From: Saccharina japonica
Lineage: Eukaryota; Sar; Phaeophyceae; Laminariales; Laminariaceae
Length of the DNA stretch: 64,000 nucleotides
Direction of reading: 5' to 3'
Assembly: GCA_008828725.1 (NCBI GenBank)
Contig: MEHQ01003696.1
Coordinates: 55,301 to 119,300 of the forward strand
Below the pieces are notes generated by a model. It had not been told where the DNA came from and ran no database searches. It saw nothing but the letters and a program-made list of their open reading frames with translations. Below, one piece after another: positions 11,061 through 21,735 of the stretch (positions are counted from its first letter, which is position 1; every line of letters starts with the position of its first letter). The position numbers were made by a program, and so were the translations under genes.

Positions 11061-11141
11061 ACGAGTACGACTCGTACGAGTAACTCGTACGAGTAACTCG
11101 TACGAGTAACTCGTACGAGTAACTCGTACTCGTACGAGTAG
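11061..11141. repeat. 13-bp palindromic tandem repeat
   Basis: About four exact tandem units of GAGTAACTCGTAC followed by a partial unit. Each unit contains the perfect palindrome ACTCGTACGAGT, so the array could fold into a series of hairpins on either strand. Confidence 0.9.
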
Positions 11142-12314
11142 TTCTTCTGAACGGCGCATCCTCCACGACACCAAGCCGGCGAGAGCGTACCGTAGCGGGC
11201 CGCCAGCAGTGCGCCGGCGCCCCGTTAGCAAAATCCAGCACCGCTTGTCCGTATCATACTGTAGCTACACCTCTCGAGCCTCTGTGCTCCCACCGGTTGT
11301 TGTGCTGTGTATAGCAAGCAGAAAGGTTGTTGCCTATAGGAGACATCTCCCATAATTTGGGGCGTTCTGCGTCGGTAGAATGCTCGGTGCGTGTAGGCCA
11401 ATCAAACTGAGAGAAAAAAGTTACCGTAACTTTTGATCAAAAACATACTTCTCTAAAGTAAACTTTTGCCGTTTTTGTTTTTATTTACCCTAAATCCTTC
11501 CTTCGGCAGAATGTTTAGAGAAGTAAAAGTAAAAAAAAAAACGCAAACTCTCCAATGCAGGTTTATATAATACATATCATACATATAGATAGATTATATT
11601 TCCTGTGACATAGGTATCATACATACCTGGTATATATTACGTTTCCTGTGACACGTTGATACGTACCAGGTATGTATGTAATAAGTGGTTGACGTTAGCA
11701 TACCAAATTAGATTATATTCGTTGTATAATATAGCACACGATATATACCACGGGTAAGGTATACCACATGATAAATACCAGGTAGTGTATCTCACATGAT
11801 GTATAGGGCATATTACATGATATATAGGGTTTAACAACATACATGATATATGTAGGTATATTACATTATATATCATATACAGTAGTACCTTGCATATACC
11901 ACATTTCATAGCGGTACACCGAAAAACGCCGGGATATATGGACATGACTAAAATATATTAACTTGGTCATGTTTTTTTAGGGGGTCTACATATACCAGGT
12001 AGATATATCATAACCCCCCCCCCGATGTCTAGAACGACACAGTACGAGTACGTATCTTCTTTCTGGGCTGTTGAGTATTTTTGTGATTCTTCGAAACAAA
12101 AAAGGATCTGGAATATTCCTGAAAATAACGTGCCCTTCTCAGGTGACGATCCCCGTAGTTGGGGTTTGTCTTGCCCTCCTATGTATGTCGGCGAATACCT
12201 TACTCGCACTGTTGTACTGCTGTACTTAATACAACGATCCTTTACGTAGCCTCTTGGCGTTTTATCGCATCGCTGCGGCACACATTGAATACGTACCTGG
12301 TATTCAGCTAAACC
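11142..12314. other. Intergenic; AT-rich degenerate repeats at 11570-12000
   Basis: Between 11570 and 12000 the sequence is built of short related words (CATGATATAT, TATACCAC, TACCTGGTAT) in both orientations, with four copies of TACCTGGT or its complement. 12010-12250 holds a 74-codon plus-strand frame without known features. Nothing else was recognised. Confidence 0.5.
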
Positions 12315-13394
12315 ATGTGTGTGCCTATCTGCCACCCCCGGATAGAGCACCCGCCTCTATCCTATACTAATATCCCTCATCGGCGTGATACCCTCGATTC
12401 GCCCCCGATGTTCTGTCATGCAGCTGGGAACCCCACTGACACAGGGCGAGGTTTGTCAACCGTCACCGAAGATTCTGCGAGTGGGACATCGCCTGAGTTG
12501 GGTGAATATCGGATGCAATCGAGCTCGGAACAAGATTCGCTTCCGTTTCCAAATGGTAACACGGGCCCACAGCTGCGTACGTGTCACTGGGTCGCGTTCG
12601 CAGCCGGAAACCTAATTTCTATCGCCGTGGTCATCGCCGAGATATTTCAACTGTTCGACGTGCGCCTCGATGATTACGTCGGACGCTGCGAAGACGAGGA
12701 GCAGGGATCCAGTGAGGCAACCATGCCATCACAGATATCCGTTTCACAGTACGTGGACAGTGCTAGAATGTTTCTGATTTATGCCCTTGTGTTCCACGTT
12801 TATTTTTCGGCCGTGCTATCTCTGGTATACCGATGGCCACTAAGTTTACAGTCCTTGCACAAAATCCCAACGGGAAGCTCGATGTCCAGGGCAGTATTTT
12901 TTCACGTGCATTTATTGGCTCCAGTATCATGGATGTGGATTGTTGGCGTCGGATTTTTCGGAGTATTAGGGTCTACCTCCTGTACGTGGGAGGGAGGATC
13001 GTGGTTGGGGGTTTACCTGCTATTCTCGTGGACTTTTGCATTTTTTATTTTCGGCTTAACGCAATTTATCGGCGTATTCGTCGTATTGATTACTTGGTCT
13101 ATGTCTACTTTTAATCAGGAGATCATGGACAAACTTCGCCAGAGTTTTTTGTCGAAAGGTACGTTCCTTCATTGTTTTTGGCAGCTCCAAGGAGTGTTGT
13201 GGGTATATCGAGTGGGAGGTTTCGGGTTGGTCGTATCTGTATTCGTGGCTGTCTGCAGCATGGGTGGGGTGATGTTGACCGCGATCGGTAGTCCGGCGCA
13301 GTACTTGCCGCATACGTCACCGGGCGACGATACTCCTACTGAGCTCGCCAACAGTGTTCAATTCGCATCGAGAGAGCACGAAAGGAGTGCGTGA
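12315..13394 (+). CDS. Multi-pass membrane protein, family copy A (intact)
   Basis: A 359-residue protein of unknown function. The ATG at 12315 directly follows an in-frame TAA and has A at -3. The N-terminal ~90 residues are polar and poorly conserved. Likely membrane segments: ~96-122 (WVAFAAGNLISIAVVIAEIF), ~152-175, ~195-220 (around MWIVGVGFFGVLG), ~230-260, and a hydrophobic C-terminal block ~285-325. Family marks: LSLQSLHKIP after segment 2, the CTWEGGS loop, and FWQLQGVLWVYRVGGFG near residue 280. The closest relative here is copy B, which also shares 3' flank. The codon reading GCAGCTGGG near 12420 sits where B, C and E have a candidate splice acceptor, but A lacks the matching GT donor and stays open throughout. 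A role in transport, signalling or surface recognition cannot be decided. Confidence 0.8.
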   Translation: MCVPICHPRIEHPPLSYTNIPHRRDTLDSPPMFCHAAGNPTDTGRGLSTVTEDSASGTSPELGEYRMQSSSEQDSLPFPNGNTGPQLRTCHWVAFAAGNLISIAVVIAEIFQLFDVRLDDYVGRCEDEEQGSSEATMPSQISVSQYVDSARMFLIYALVFHVYFSAVLSLVYRWPLSLQSLHKIPTGSSMSRAVFFHVHLLAPVSWMWIVGVGFFGVLGSTSCTWEGGSWLGVYLLFSWTFAFFIFGLTQFIGVFVVLITWSMSTFNQEIMDKLRQSFLSKGTFLHCFWQLQGVLWVYRVGGFGLVVSVFVAVCSMGGVMLTAIGSPAQYLPHTSPGDDTPTELANSVQFASREHERSA

Positions 13395-14700
13395 GGTTAA
13401 ATCGTGCGTTGTGTATGGTGTTCCTCTCGGCCGTTCACCGTGTGGTGTAATATGATATTGGTTTTCGTGCCGACGCCGAGGCGATGACTGGGATAAACTC
13501 GCACACATACATACGTAGTGCCGAGCCCTGATCGACTCCATTTCGTCACAGTATACGTACACCACTCATACGTACAACCCTTATAAGTTGGCAAATGCCT
13601 AGACATGGTGCTTGAACACCCGGAGTATGCGTGATTGACACGAACGCTTCAGAGCCTCGTTTAGTGCTGGTGATATACTTTTGCTACGACGTATGGGGAG
13701 TTTCTTTGGACCTCTCGCACCATCCACCCGCGCGTTGGTTGTCGGACCTAAATCGTGCAAGGCTAGTTATGTCCGTGTTCCTGCTACGTAGGCATTGTTC
13801 ATAATTGTAAAGTATTTGCTGCGTCCGCCTTTATGGTCCGAACGTACACAATAAATCGTCGCCGTTCCGTATTGTATCCCGCTACACGTCGCGTTGGCGG
13901 TTCTAGCCACGTCAGAAGAATGTGGCCAGCACGATGTCTATTCTACGACGAGGTGGCTTATTGCAGACGAGGTGGCATCACAGGTGGGCGGATTAAAAGA
14001 CGGTGCACGCAGCGCGTATATCGTGGGTCGCCCGGGTTGGGGCTCGGCACGACCATTTGGCTGTTTCAAAGCCGCGTAGTTACTGCAGGAGACTCCGAAG
14101 ATTACGTACAACATCACCATACGACACGACTACATTCCGGTAATGTATCCATGGAGAAGGGGGGGGGGAGGGGGCGTGAGTTACGCTGGAACAACGACGT
14201 CTCCCGACATGTGCCACCCGCAGAGCGGAATGTTCAACATGCACAGCGAAATGCCTGCAATGATGACGTAATATACAGTACGACGGGTACGTGTAAGCCT
14301 CAAAATGCATGACTGACTAGGCCCTGCCCCTGGATAAACGAGCCATGCTATGTGTTAGAAAGTTGGAACGATGTGTACACCGGAAATGTTCTGGCAGACG
14401 GGGCGCTACTGCGTTTGGAAGCGCTGAGTTTGGTCTCTGATACGTTTTCGCATTGCATTCAGAAAACGGTAAAATTGCGTGTGAAAATGTTTCACAAATC
14501 GTCGTTTGGGGGAGGGGCATGTATGTGTTTTATGTGGGGAATATGATGAACAAGTGGATACTGCTGTACGCACGTGTGCTACCGCGGCAGGGCTTTGCTA
14601 CTCTGTCTCTTTCGAATACAGTGGATGTTTCTATTAAACTCACGAGATACCTGCTGTACATAGCCGATACGATTGCTCGTCGTACCGAGTGCATGATGTT
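13395..14700 (+). repeat. 3' flank of copy A, homologous to flank of copy B
   Basis: Non-coding sequence aligning in order with 32072-33290, for example TGGAACAACGACGTCTC (14187 and 32855), GACTGACT-GGCCCTGC (14310 and 32962), GAGCCATG, and the block ending GCGTTGGC (13890 and 32580). This shows A and B arose by duplication of a segment of at least 2 kb. Many indels indicate age. The frames within differ between copies, so they are not treated as genes. Confidence 0.7.
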
Positions 14701-15220
14701 CACCTCTTGTCTGATCGCATTCTTCTCGAGCTATATACGTTTCCCCAAGTGCAGTGCCTCCTAGACATTGCAGTAGGTGCACCTCTGCCATGGCTGGGTT
14801 GTTTGATCACGACATCTCATCACAAATGAGGACATGACGAACAGCCGATCGTTTCTGCTTTAACGGGGTGAGGCGTGGTCTATATACCACACCAGATGGT
14901 CGATGGTACTGTTTCTTCGTGTGCAAGGTGTGGGAGAAGGTCGTGTGTACCGGTATGGCAACACGTAGAAACAAAAGGCACGCTTTATGCGGGGACATTT
15001 CATATGCGCTAGGGAGGCGTGGGGTAGGTACCTGTAGGGTTGATAGTGTATCCGTGTATTTCAATACACCTTCCTGTACCGCCACCGCCAGTGCCTCTCC
15101 ATGAAACATGAACCCATTTAGGACCGGCCAACCACATCCTTGGAAATCTCAAAGAATCTGCCGGGGTCGCCAGTCGTCCAAGAGGTCTCTCCCGTGTACA
15201 CAACATACTTACAACAGTAG
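14701..15220. other. Intergenic, nothing recognised
   Basis: No repeat partner or coding signal recognised. Confidence 0.4.
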
Positions 15221-15437
15221 GTATACAGCACACCCTGGACAATAGCCTACTGAACATGCATAGATCTTAAGAACAATAGCCTATTGTCCCATTTTCTTTG
15301 AACCTGTTGGGTAAAGGAAATAGGTATCGGTGGACATGTTTAATTCTGCTGTTGCAGGTTTCAGCAGGTGCCGATACCCCAACCTGTTGACAGACCAATA
15401 GGCATATCCAATAGGTATTGTCCAGGGTGTGGTATAC
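15221..15437. mobile_element. MITE with GTATAC ends
   Basis: The ends are inverted copies: GTATACAGCACACCCTGGAC at the left against GTATACCACACCCTGGAC on the opposite strand at the right. CAATAG/CAATACCTATTG blocks extend the symmetry inward. The interior is non-coding. Flanking TA dinucleotides are compatible with a TA target site but not proven. Confidence 0.7.
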
Positions 15438-15881
15438 AGGTGTCGAAATCATGTTGTTTAATTGTATCAGTAGCCAGAACCACATAGCAGATATATTTCT
15501 GTGCGGCGTATGAAATGCTGTCGAAGCGCGGATTATCCAAGCAACAGGCCTTGGGGGCAGGGGTATTCAATACGTGTCACCACTGGTGCACAGCTGCAGA
15601 TCCAACCAATCATGTGGCCGACGATAGTGCTTGGGGTTATTGATCATGGCACAGCAGCAGCTGTGATTTCTTGGGTGTTGCTTGTGTGGTTATTGTGTCA
15701 AACATGCTTTGGCAGTTGGCCCTCAATGAATACGTCACAGTTGCGTCTTGAACAAATTCTATTGCACGCCCGCGGTAGCTGCAGTCGATGGACGATACGG
15801 GTATCCCATCCCGCTTCCACATCGAAATGCACAGGCTGGAAACGAGATCAAGTCGATGCCAATGACAGTTGTAAGTTTCAT

Positions 15882-16145
15882 GACACATGCTACCGTAGAG
15901 GTGCTCCATATGTTTTCATAGGCTCCTCACTTCGGGAGCTCTATACCAATAGTAAGTTACAAACTGACTTTTGAGGGGGAAAAACGCTACACCATGAACA
16001 ATCAATCCCATGGCCTCTTGAAGGTAACTTTGCCATGACGAACACGGCAGAACACAATAATGGAATTCCGATGATTTGGGTTAAGGAGCCAAGCCATTCA
16101 GACACTATTCCAGCCGAAAAGTGCTATTTTCTTCGTCTTAACATA
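15882..16145 (+). mobile_element. MITE-A copy, degenerate
   Basis: Same layout as the better copies at 23079-23330 and 58378-58638: CATGCTACCGTAGAGGTGC at the left end, a GAGCTC-containing hairpin, GATTTGGGTTAAGGAGCC in the middle, and a TCAGCCGAAAA-GTGCTA right end. The right TIR is worn. Confidence 0.65.
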
Positions 16146-17039
16146 TATCCCAATCGTGTGTCTACCCCTCCCATTTTTTCCCTCTTCTGTCTTCAGGTGA
16201 CGGGGCGTACGGCGTTAACGGAAGTAACATCAGGGGGGTTCCAGCAGGCTAACTACGAGAGCGTCACGCCCGAAACAAATATAATAGGAACATAGCGTTA
16301 AACTGTCCACCGGTTCATTTAGTTGCAGATAAGTAAAGAGACGGGGTGATTGTTACCACGACGTGCTGCGGTGTGGGCATAGTTTTGACCTTAAGAACTG
16401 GTCCCCCGTTTTTGGGGACAAACTACTTGGAATTAGTTTGGGATAAGTTTTTTCAGTTATGAATGGGTTAACGGGTTCTCCCGCTCGTGCAATCGGGTTT
16501 CTAAGGATTCCACGAGAGGGAGAGTTGGTAATGGGGGAATGCGGCATGTCACCTTATGGTGGCGGTCACCCTCGGCAGTGGTAATATGTGTGCACACAAA
16601 CACGCGCGGATGTAAGCAACGGTTAAAAAGGGTACCCATTACAGGAACATATCTTGCAAAATATTTTGCACGTGGAGCATGGAGAAATTGTACGAGCGTG
16701 TTTATTTTTGTCAACATGTGTGTCCACATGCTGCCAATACTGTCGAGGTACAAAACCCTTGGCAGCCTGTTGCCCTTACGAGCAGGGCAAGGTGGCCGCC
16801 ATCGTAAGCTGAAGAGTGTTTGAATACTCTGCTGTACGGCATTGAGGTGTGTCAATGATGATGACAGGGTGCTACAGTAGACGCCTGACATTGGCAGCAT
16901 GTCTCCAAATAAAAGGTGGGACTACCCGCCGTCCTTCCTGGGTGTTACACGCTGTTCAAAGCTATGTTTCTTCGTTTTTGGGAGAGTATCAGACACTTCC
17001 TTGGCAGGGAGGTGTTTGCGAAACGAAATGAAAATGTTC
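16146..17039. other. Intergenic, nothing recognised
   Basis: No repeat partner or coding signal recognised. Inverted short words near 16640-16680 are AT-rich and not convincing. Confidence 0.4.
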
Positions 17040-17790
17040 ACGACATTTGAGAGGCATTTTACACCCTGTACATCATTCACTAAGATCGGGACACTCTGCC
17101 AGATTATGGCAGGGTATTACACGCTGTACACTGTTCTCCGTTGATTTCGTTGTTTTTATTTTTATTTTTTCAAAATATTGTCAGGGTATCAAAATTCTTG
17201 TGTTGGCAGGTGTTTTGTATGATACCTTGACAGCGCGTCTAACCCTGTTTAGCATAGTCACACCCTGTCAGAAATTTGGCAGGGTATCACACTTTGTACA
17301 GTATTATTTACACTGGCAGGGCATCACAAAACGTATGTTGGCAGGGTGTTACGCATGGTATCTTGGCAGGGTCTCAAACCCTGTACAGCATTGATACACC
17401 CTGCAGAGAATCTGACATAATGTCGAATCCTGTACAGCATTCAGACACCCTGTCAGATTTCTGGCAGGGTGTCTCACCTTGTACAATGTTACGTCCGGTT
17501 TGGAAACACTGGCAGGGTATCACAAAACCTATGTAGGCAGGGTGTTATGTATGATACCTTGACAGGGTATCAAACCCTGTGCGGCAGCATGGGGACACCC
17601 TGCCAAACATCTGACAGGGTGTCTCAATGCTGCACAGGGTTGAGACACCCTGTCAGACCGTTGGCAGGGTGTCTCACCTTGTATACAATGTTCCTTCCTG
17701 TTTAGAAACACTAGCAGGGTGGCAGGCGCCATATGTTGGCAGGGGGTTTACGTCAAATACTGGCAGGGCACACAAGATGGCCCCATGTGT
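17040..17790. repeat. Degenerate CTGGCAGGGTRTC array
   Basis: About 20 occurrences of GGCAGGGT or its complement ACCCTGYC, spaced irregularly by roughly 25-60 bases, joined by related words such as CACCTTGTACA and AACCCTGTACAGC. Direct and inverted units alternate, so neighbouring units can pair. Seen nowhere else in the window. Confidence 0.85.
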
Positions 17791-20129
17791 ACGAGTAGGC
17801 CCCGCTGCTTATTGTGATGGTCGAGAATGGGCTTTTGAAGGTAGCCGAACCTTAATTTGTATTTTGAGTGGCCTTCTCGGCGAGAATAAACTCTTTACGG
17901 TATGATTCGTATTCATGCATCAATAAATAGCCGCGAACTCTTTATTTCTATACGAAACCCATCCTATTATTAATGAAACTCTTGACCTCCATTAAATATC
18001 AACAACATGTCACGTATTGTACTTATCGCAGCGAGAAAAGCACAATTTTGCAACTTACCAAAACCGTTCTTTTTGTGAAGCAGGAAGGAGATGGCAGATG
18101 ATGTGACATGGTCCCCGTATCGGTGTTGTAGCAGAGACGGAGATATGTTATTATCATCGCCTTGAGAACGATCTTTCTCTTTTCCTCTCTTCTAGTGTCT
18201 TATTTCTTGTTTTTTTGCCTTGTTTCGCCTTTTGAAACCGCCCTATGCCGGTGTATTCCTCTTCTTCGTGTTGCCCCGGCCGTGCAGCAGTTATCTGTTC
18301 CTCTCTTGGGCACGTGTGTTTTTTCTTCTAGGGGCGCTTCTGTCTCCCTGCGTCATTTGTATTCTGTTTCGTTTCAGAATTCGCTTTTTATTTGTCTTTT
18401 TGTTCAAAATTTTTCGGTTCGGCTCGTGTCGTTGTGTTCTCGTACCCGGTACGTTAGCATCTCACTTGCCTTGCCCATTAATTTGCGTTTCTTTTGTTTT
18501 GGGTTTTCTCCTTTTCACAGTCTGTGACCACATCATTTGGGCGAGTATCTCTCTATCATTAGGAATCAGGAAACACACTGGGTGTACTGATGTGGTTGGG
18601 TAGAACTAACGGGATTAATGGGAAGACGACACACACACCAAAGTTCTTCCGAAATTTGCCGCTACAGGAAGGTACGAGGTTTGTCACGCGTTCTTTGGAA
18701 CGTGCTTCGTTTTCGAAACGAAACACGAACCTTTGCCGAACCGCAGACCAGTCTGGGGACCGATCTACCATGTCCAACGAAACCAACATATAATTAAAAG
18801 CAGCGCGGTGGCAGCAATCCGCTTAAATAGAGCTCAAGCGGGAGCTACGCAAACACCTGTGGCCGACTTCCTCTACATGCGCTTACACCCAAATCGTAAA
18901 CACTCTGTTATTACCGAAACACACACCTCAATATTTGGCGGCGGTGTGGTTGAACCTGAGAAAGCATTCGAGCTATTTTATAAGGGGAAGGAGGGCGGGA
19001 AGCGAACTCTACGACAAGCACAGGGCAGACTAATTTGACAAGGAGCTCAATCAAGCTCACAAACCCCTGCAACTCGAACGAGACTCGGAATACCCACACA
19101 CAGAGGCGACGGACCGGGAAGGGCGCGACTGGCCTTTCCGTGCGGCTCGAACGCCGATTTCAGGGCGTTATATTCTCGCATTCATGGCGTCTCCTACCTA
19201 CACTGGTGAGGAAGGAAGGGGTTTAGAACAACAGTGTATGATTTGGGTTACGTAGACTGGTGGTGTTGGTGTATCCACGTTCTTCACGATATCGTTCACC
19301 TATATCACCACTCGCGTTTTCGACAGGAATAGATTACAACCCACCTCCTTCTATATCCGCTTCCGAATTTCATATCTTCCCGAAATTACCCAGACCCTAT
19401 GCGCCAACGCTATTATTCTCTACCCCCTACCCTAATCATGTAGGGGCGGACTAAATCAGTTGGCTAATTGACTTGAGCCTTGGACTATATATAGTACATA
19501 TTGTGGACCAGACCGATTGGTTTCGACGCAGGAGGGACACGAATAAAGGAGGTTTTAATGGATCGTGTGACAAACTCGGAGAACAGTTTGCGAATGCTGC
19601 TTGACTGCTGTGCAATATAATTAATTGCAAGTATGGAGTTAATGTATAGCCGTAATAATATAGTATTTATTAAATACTACGTGTACTATGTACTCCGGAT
19701 CTGAGTTATGATGAGTAGTGCAGTTATTAATTATAAAAAGTTATTAATTGTGCTGGATACCGTATTAAAAAATTCGATATTATCGATTTGAAACAGTTGG
19801 TACAATAATTTAGTATGGATTTTTTTTATAAATCTGTAAAAGGCCGGACACGTCCCTCGGCGATAGCAAAGGGGACACAGCAACAAACAGCAGTATACTG
19901 CTGGCCCATTTTCCCTCTGACAATGTTTAGCTCTTATTTCAAGCATACCATTCACACTCGTATACGTATCAGTAACCCCTTAAACGTTGACAGGCGTATA
20001 CCAATAATAATGCAGTCCCCCTCATTAATACGCCTTTTTACTTTTTACTTATCATCACCGAGGTTTCACCCGCCAACTTTCAAAGGGTGACATGCACTTG
20101 TGCCTGAAATATGTTGTGCGCCACCATAG

Positions 20130-20463
20130 TTTTTTTTTTTTTTTTTTCCCATCCCATTTATTATCTTCGCACTTCCGTCTCTCCCTCCCTAGTCGTAATT
20201 CAGATCCGGGGTCACAAAGTAGGCTCCGCTCCCTCCTCCCCCACAGCGGTTCTTGCCTTGATTTTTATCGCGCAGAGGGTTCAGCCTTCCCAACGCTCGT
20301 CGACTTTCATCGAATTTTGCTAACTCACGCTCTCGCGCTGTCTGCTAGTCAAGATATTTTTTGCGAGAAAAAGTGCCTGAGAGCATGCACTCGGCGGGGC
20401 TCGAACTCGCTTTCTTGGCGCTTACAGGCTTCGTGGTTACCTGCTAGCCCACCGGGGCGACCG
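20130..20463 (-). mobile_element. SINE-1 copy, tRNA-derived, best preserved
   Basis: It reads on the minus strand. The head at 20463 gives an A-box-like GTGGGCTAGCAGG and, ~50 bases on, a strong B-box AGTTCGAGCCCC. A body shared with 1370-1715 follows, and the element ends in a clean 18-base oligo-A (T-run on + at 20130-20147). In copy 1 of the ~3-kb duplication the corresponding site near 4758 (CCCCATAGATAGGC) lacks it, which marks this as a retroposed insertion. Confidence 0.85.
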
Positions 20464-20674
20464 GCTTATATAGGCAGTGTTAACGGCTTGTCCCTACTGT
20501 CGACAACGGTCAATTACCCGCGGGTTGTTAATAATACGTTGACTTTTTAGTTTTGAGCCTTTTTTTTGCCAACGTCGGGCTCCCAATCTTCAAGCTTATT
20601 TTTTCATGTTTTCTCTACACAGCTTCTTGTCACAAATTGAAAATATGTCCAGAATTGCGATTTTTTAAAACATA

Positions 20675-20788
20675 TTATTACGGGGGACCAAAGTAAATAG
20701 AACCTACGTTATACACAAAAACCTATACATTTACCCATTGTTACAAGCAAAATTTGGTCCTACTTAATATGGCCCCTCGTAATAGAAT
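20675..20788. mobile_element. Small inverted-repeat element
   Basis: Ends TTATTACGGGGGACCAAAGT and the imperfect inverse of it at 20768-20788. The site is empty in copy 1 of the ~3-kb duplication near 4945. It resembles the hairpin at 40066-40156 (AGTTAATAGGACC). Confidence 0.55.
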
Positions 20789-20870
20789 TATACGTGTACA
20801 GCTCCCTCGGGTAGGCACAGCTCCGTTGCTCTCTAGTTACGTTTCGGGGTTGTTTGTTTTAGCTCAAGAA

Positions 20871-21735
20871 TTCCCGGATAAGTTTGCTCTACTTCGGGCG
20901 TGGCGCGCTCGCTGTCGTGTTGCACGAAGCATGCCAGTGCTCTGTCAACCCCGCCAGCAACACCTGGACCCGTCGTGAGGTCCTTGTTAACCGTTACCCC
21001 TACGAAACCACACTAAGATTAATGAGACAGGCTAAGATTAATGAGACAGGCTGGCCCAAAACGTATGCCCCGCTGATTCCCCTGCGGGGCTAGGGAACAT
21101 TTCACTACTACTACTAACTGTCCCTGTAATTCACTACAACAAGAAAGGCCAACAATCAAGCCGACTTGCTGCAACCTTGTTTCCCCCCGTTAATTGAGCG
21201 GCAGGCCGGGCGGGGGGGAAAGGCGGTCAACACAACTCGTATCGCTGTATTCTACCACGCAAAAGTCACGATACGCCCAATGCGAGGACCACCTACGACT
21301 ACAGAAGGGCCGGCGTTCTCTGTCGTGTACTCGGTACTCTCATAGATCGTTGCCTTTGCTGTCTTAGGCCGATTAAAGCCTTGACACTTGCTTGCGTCGT
21401 GCTCGTCCGTTGACCTAAATACAAATTTTGTTGCGATACTTGGATTAAAACCGCCTCACAAACGTTAGTTTCCTGCCGGAATCTACGGTTTGTAAGAATC
21501 CACGGCTTAGGCAGTTCTGCTGCCGGTGAGGCACGGTCGCCGTCGTGCTACAGACAAAGCTGCCAGTGCTGTGTCAACCACGCCAGCAACACCTGGACCC
21601 GTTGTTAGGTCCTCCTTCATAATTATCAATAAGAAATCACACGAGGATTAATGAGACAGGCTAACCCGAAACGTATACCCCGCTGCTTCACCTGCGGGGC
21701 TATATATCATGTCACACTACAAGGCAAGCCTGAGC
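20871..21735 (+). repeat. Diverged direct repeats (~200 bp, two copies)
   Basis: 20925-21115 and 21530-21735 share GCCAGCAACACCTGGACCCG, GATTAATGAGACAGGCT and CCCCGCTG-TTC-CCTGCGGGGC in the same order. The 19-base word AAGATTAATGAGACAGGCT is itself tandemly doubled at 21016-21053. The CCCGC..GCGGGG pair can form a hairpin. Confidence 0.75.
21250..21505 (+). repeat. Dispersed repeat R21/27, copy 1
   Basis: Aligns with 27405-27625: GTCACGATACGCCCAAT against GTCACGATACCCCCAAT, TCGTGTACTCGGTACTCTC against TCGTGTACTCCGTACTGTC, then GCTGTCTTAG and CCTCACAAACG. Type unknown. Confidence 0.65.

Larger units (their letters stand above)
17814..20870 (+). repeat. Ancient ~3-kb segmental duplication, copy 2
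   Basis: Aligns in order with 1840-5040. Compared with copy 1 it carries a T/C-rich insertion at about 18075-18640, the SINE-1 copy at 20130-20463 and a small inverted-repeat element at 20675-20788, and lacks the 4238-4473 MITE. The two copies therefore act as mutual empty-site controls for these insertions. Confidence 0.75.

Noticed and set aside
10463..11109. Long overlapping frames on both strands around the CAG tract
   Set aside because: CAG repeats open all six frames; the flanks show no coding signal.
17040..17790. CRISPR-like array
   Set aside because: Units are degenerate, alternate in orientation and have irregular spacing. The context is eukaryotic and no cas genes are present.
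18162..18603. Two overlapping Phe/Leu/Ser-rich plus frames resembling membrane protein
   Set aside because: T/C-rich sequence gives hydrophobic codons in any frame. The segment is an insertion absent from the other duplication copy and two frames look equally good.
1840..20870. The two ~3-kb direct repeats as long terminal repeats of one giant retroelement
   Set aside because: The 12.8 kb between them has no gag-pol, the repeats are far too diverged and indel-rich, and they contain independent insertions.
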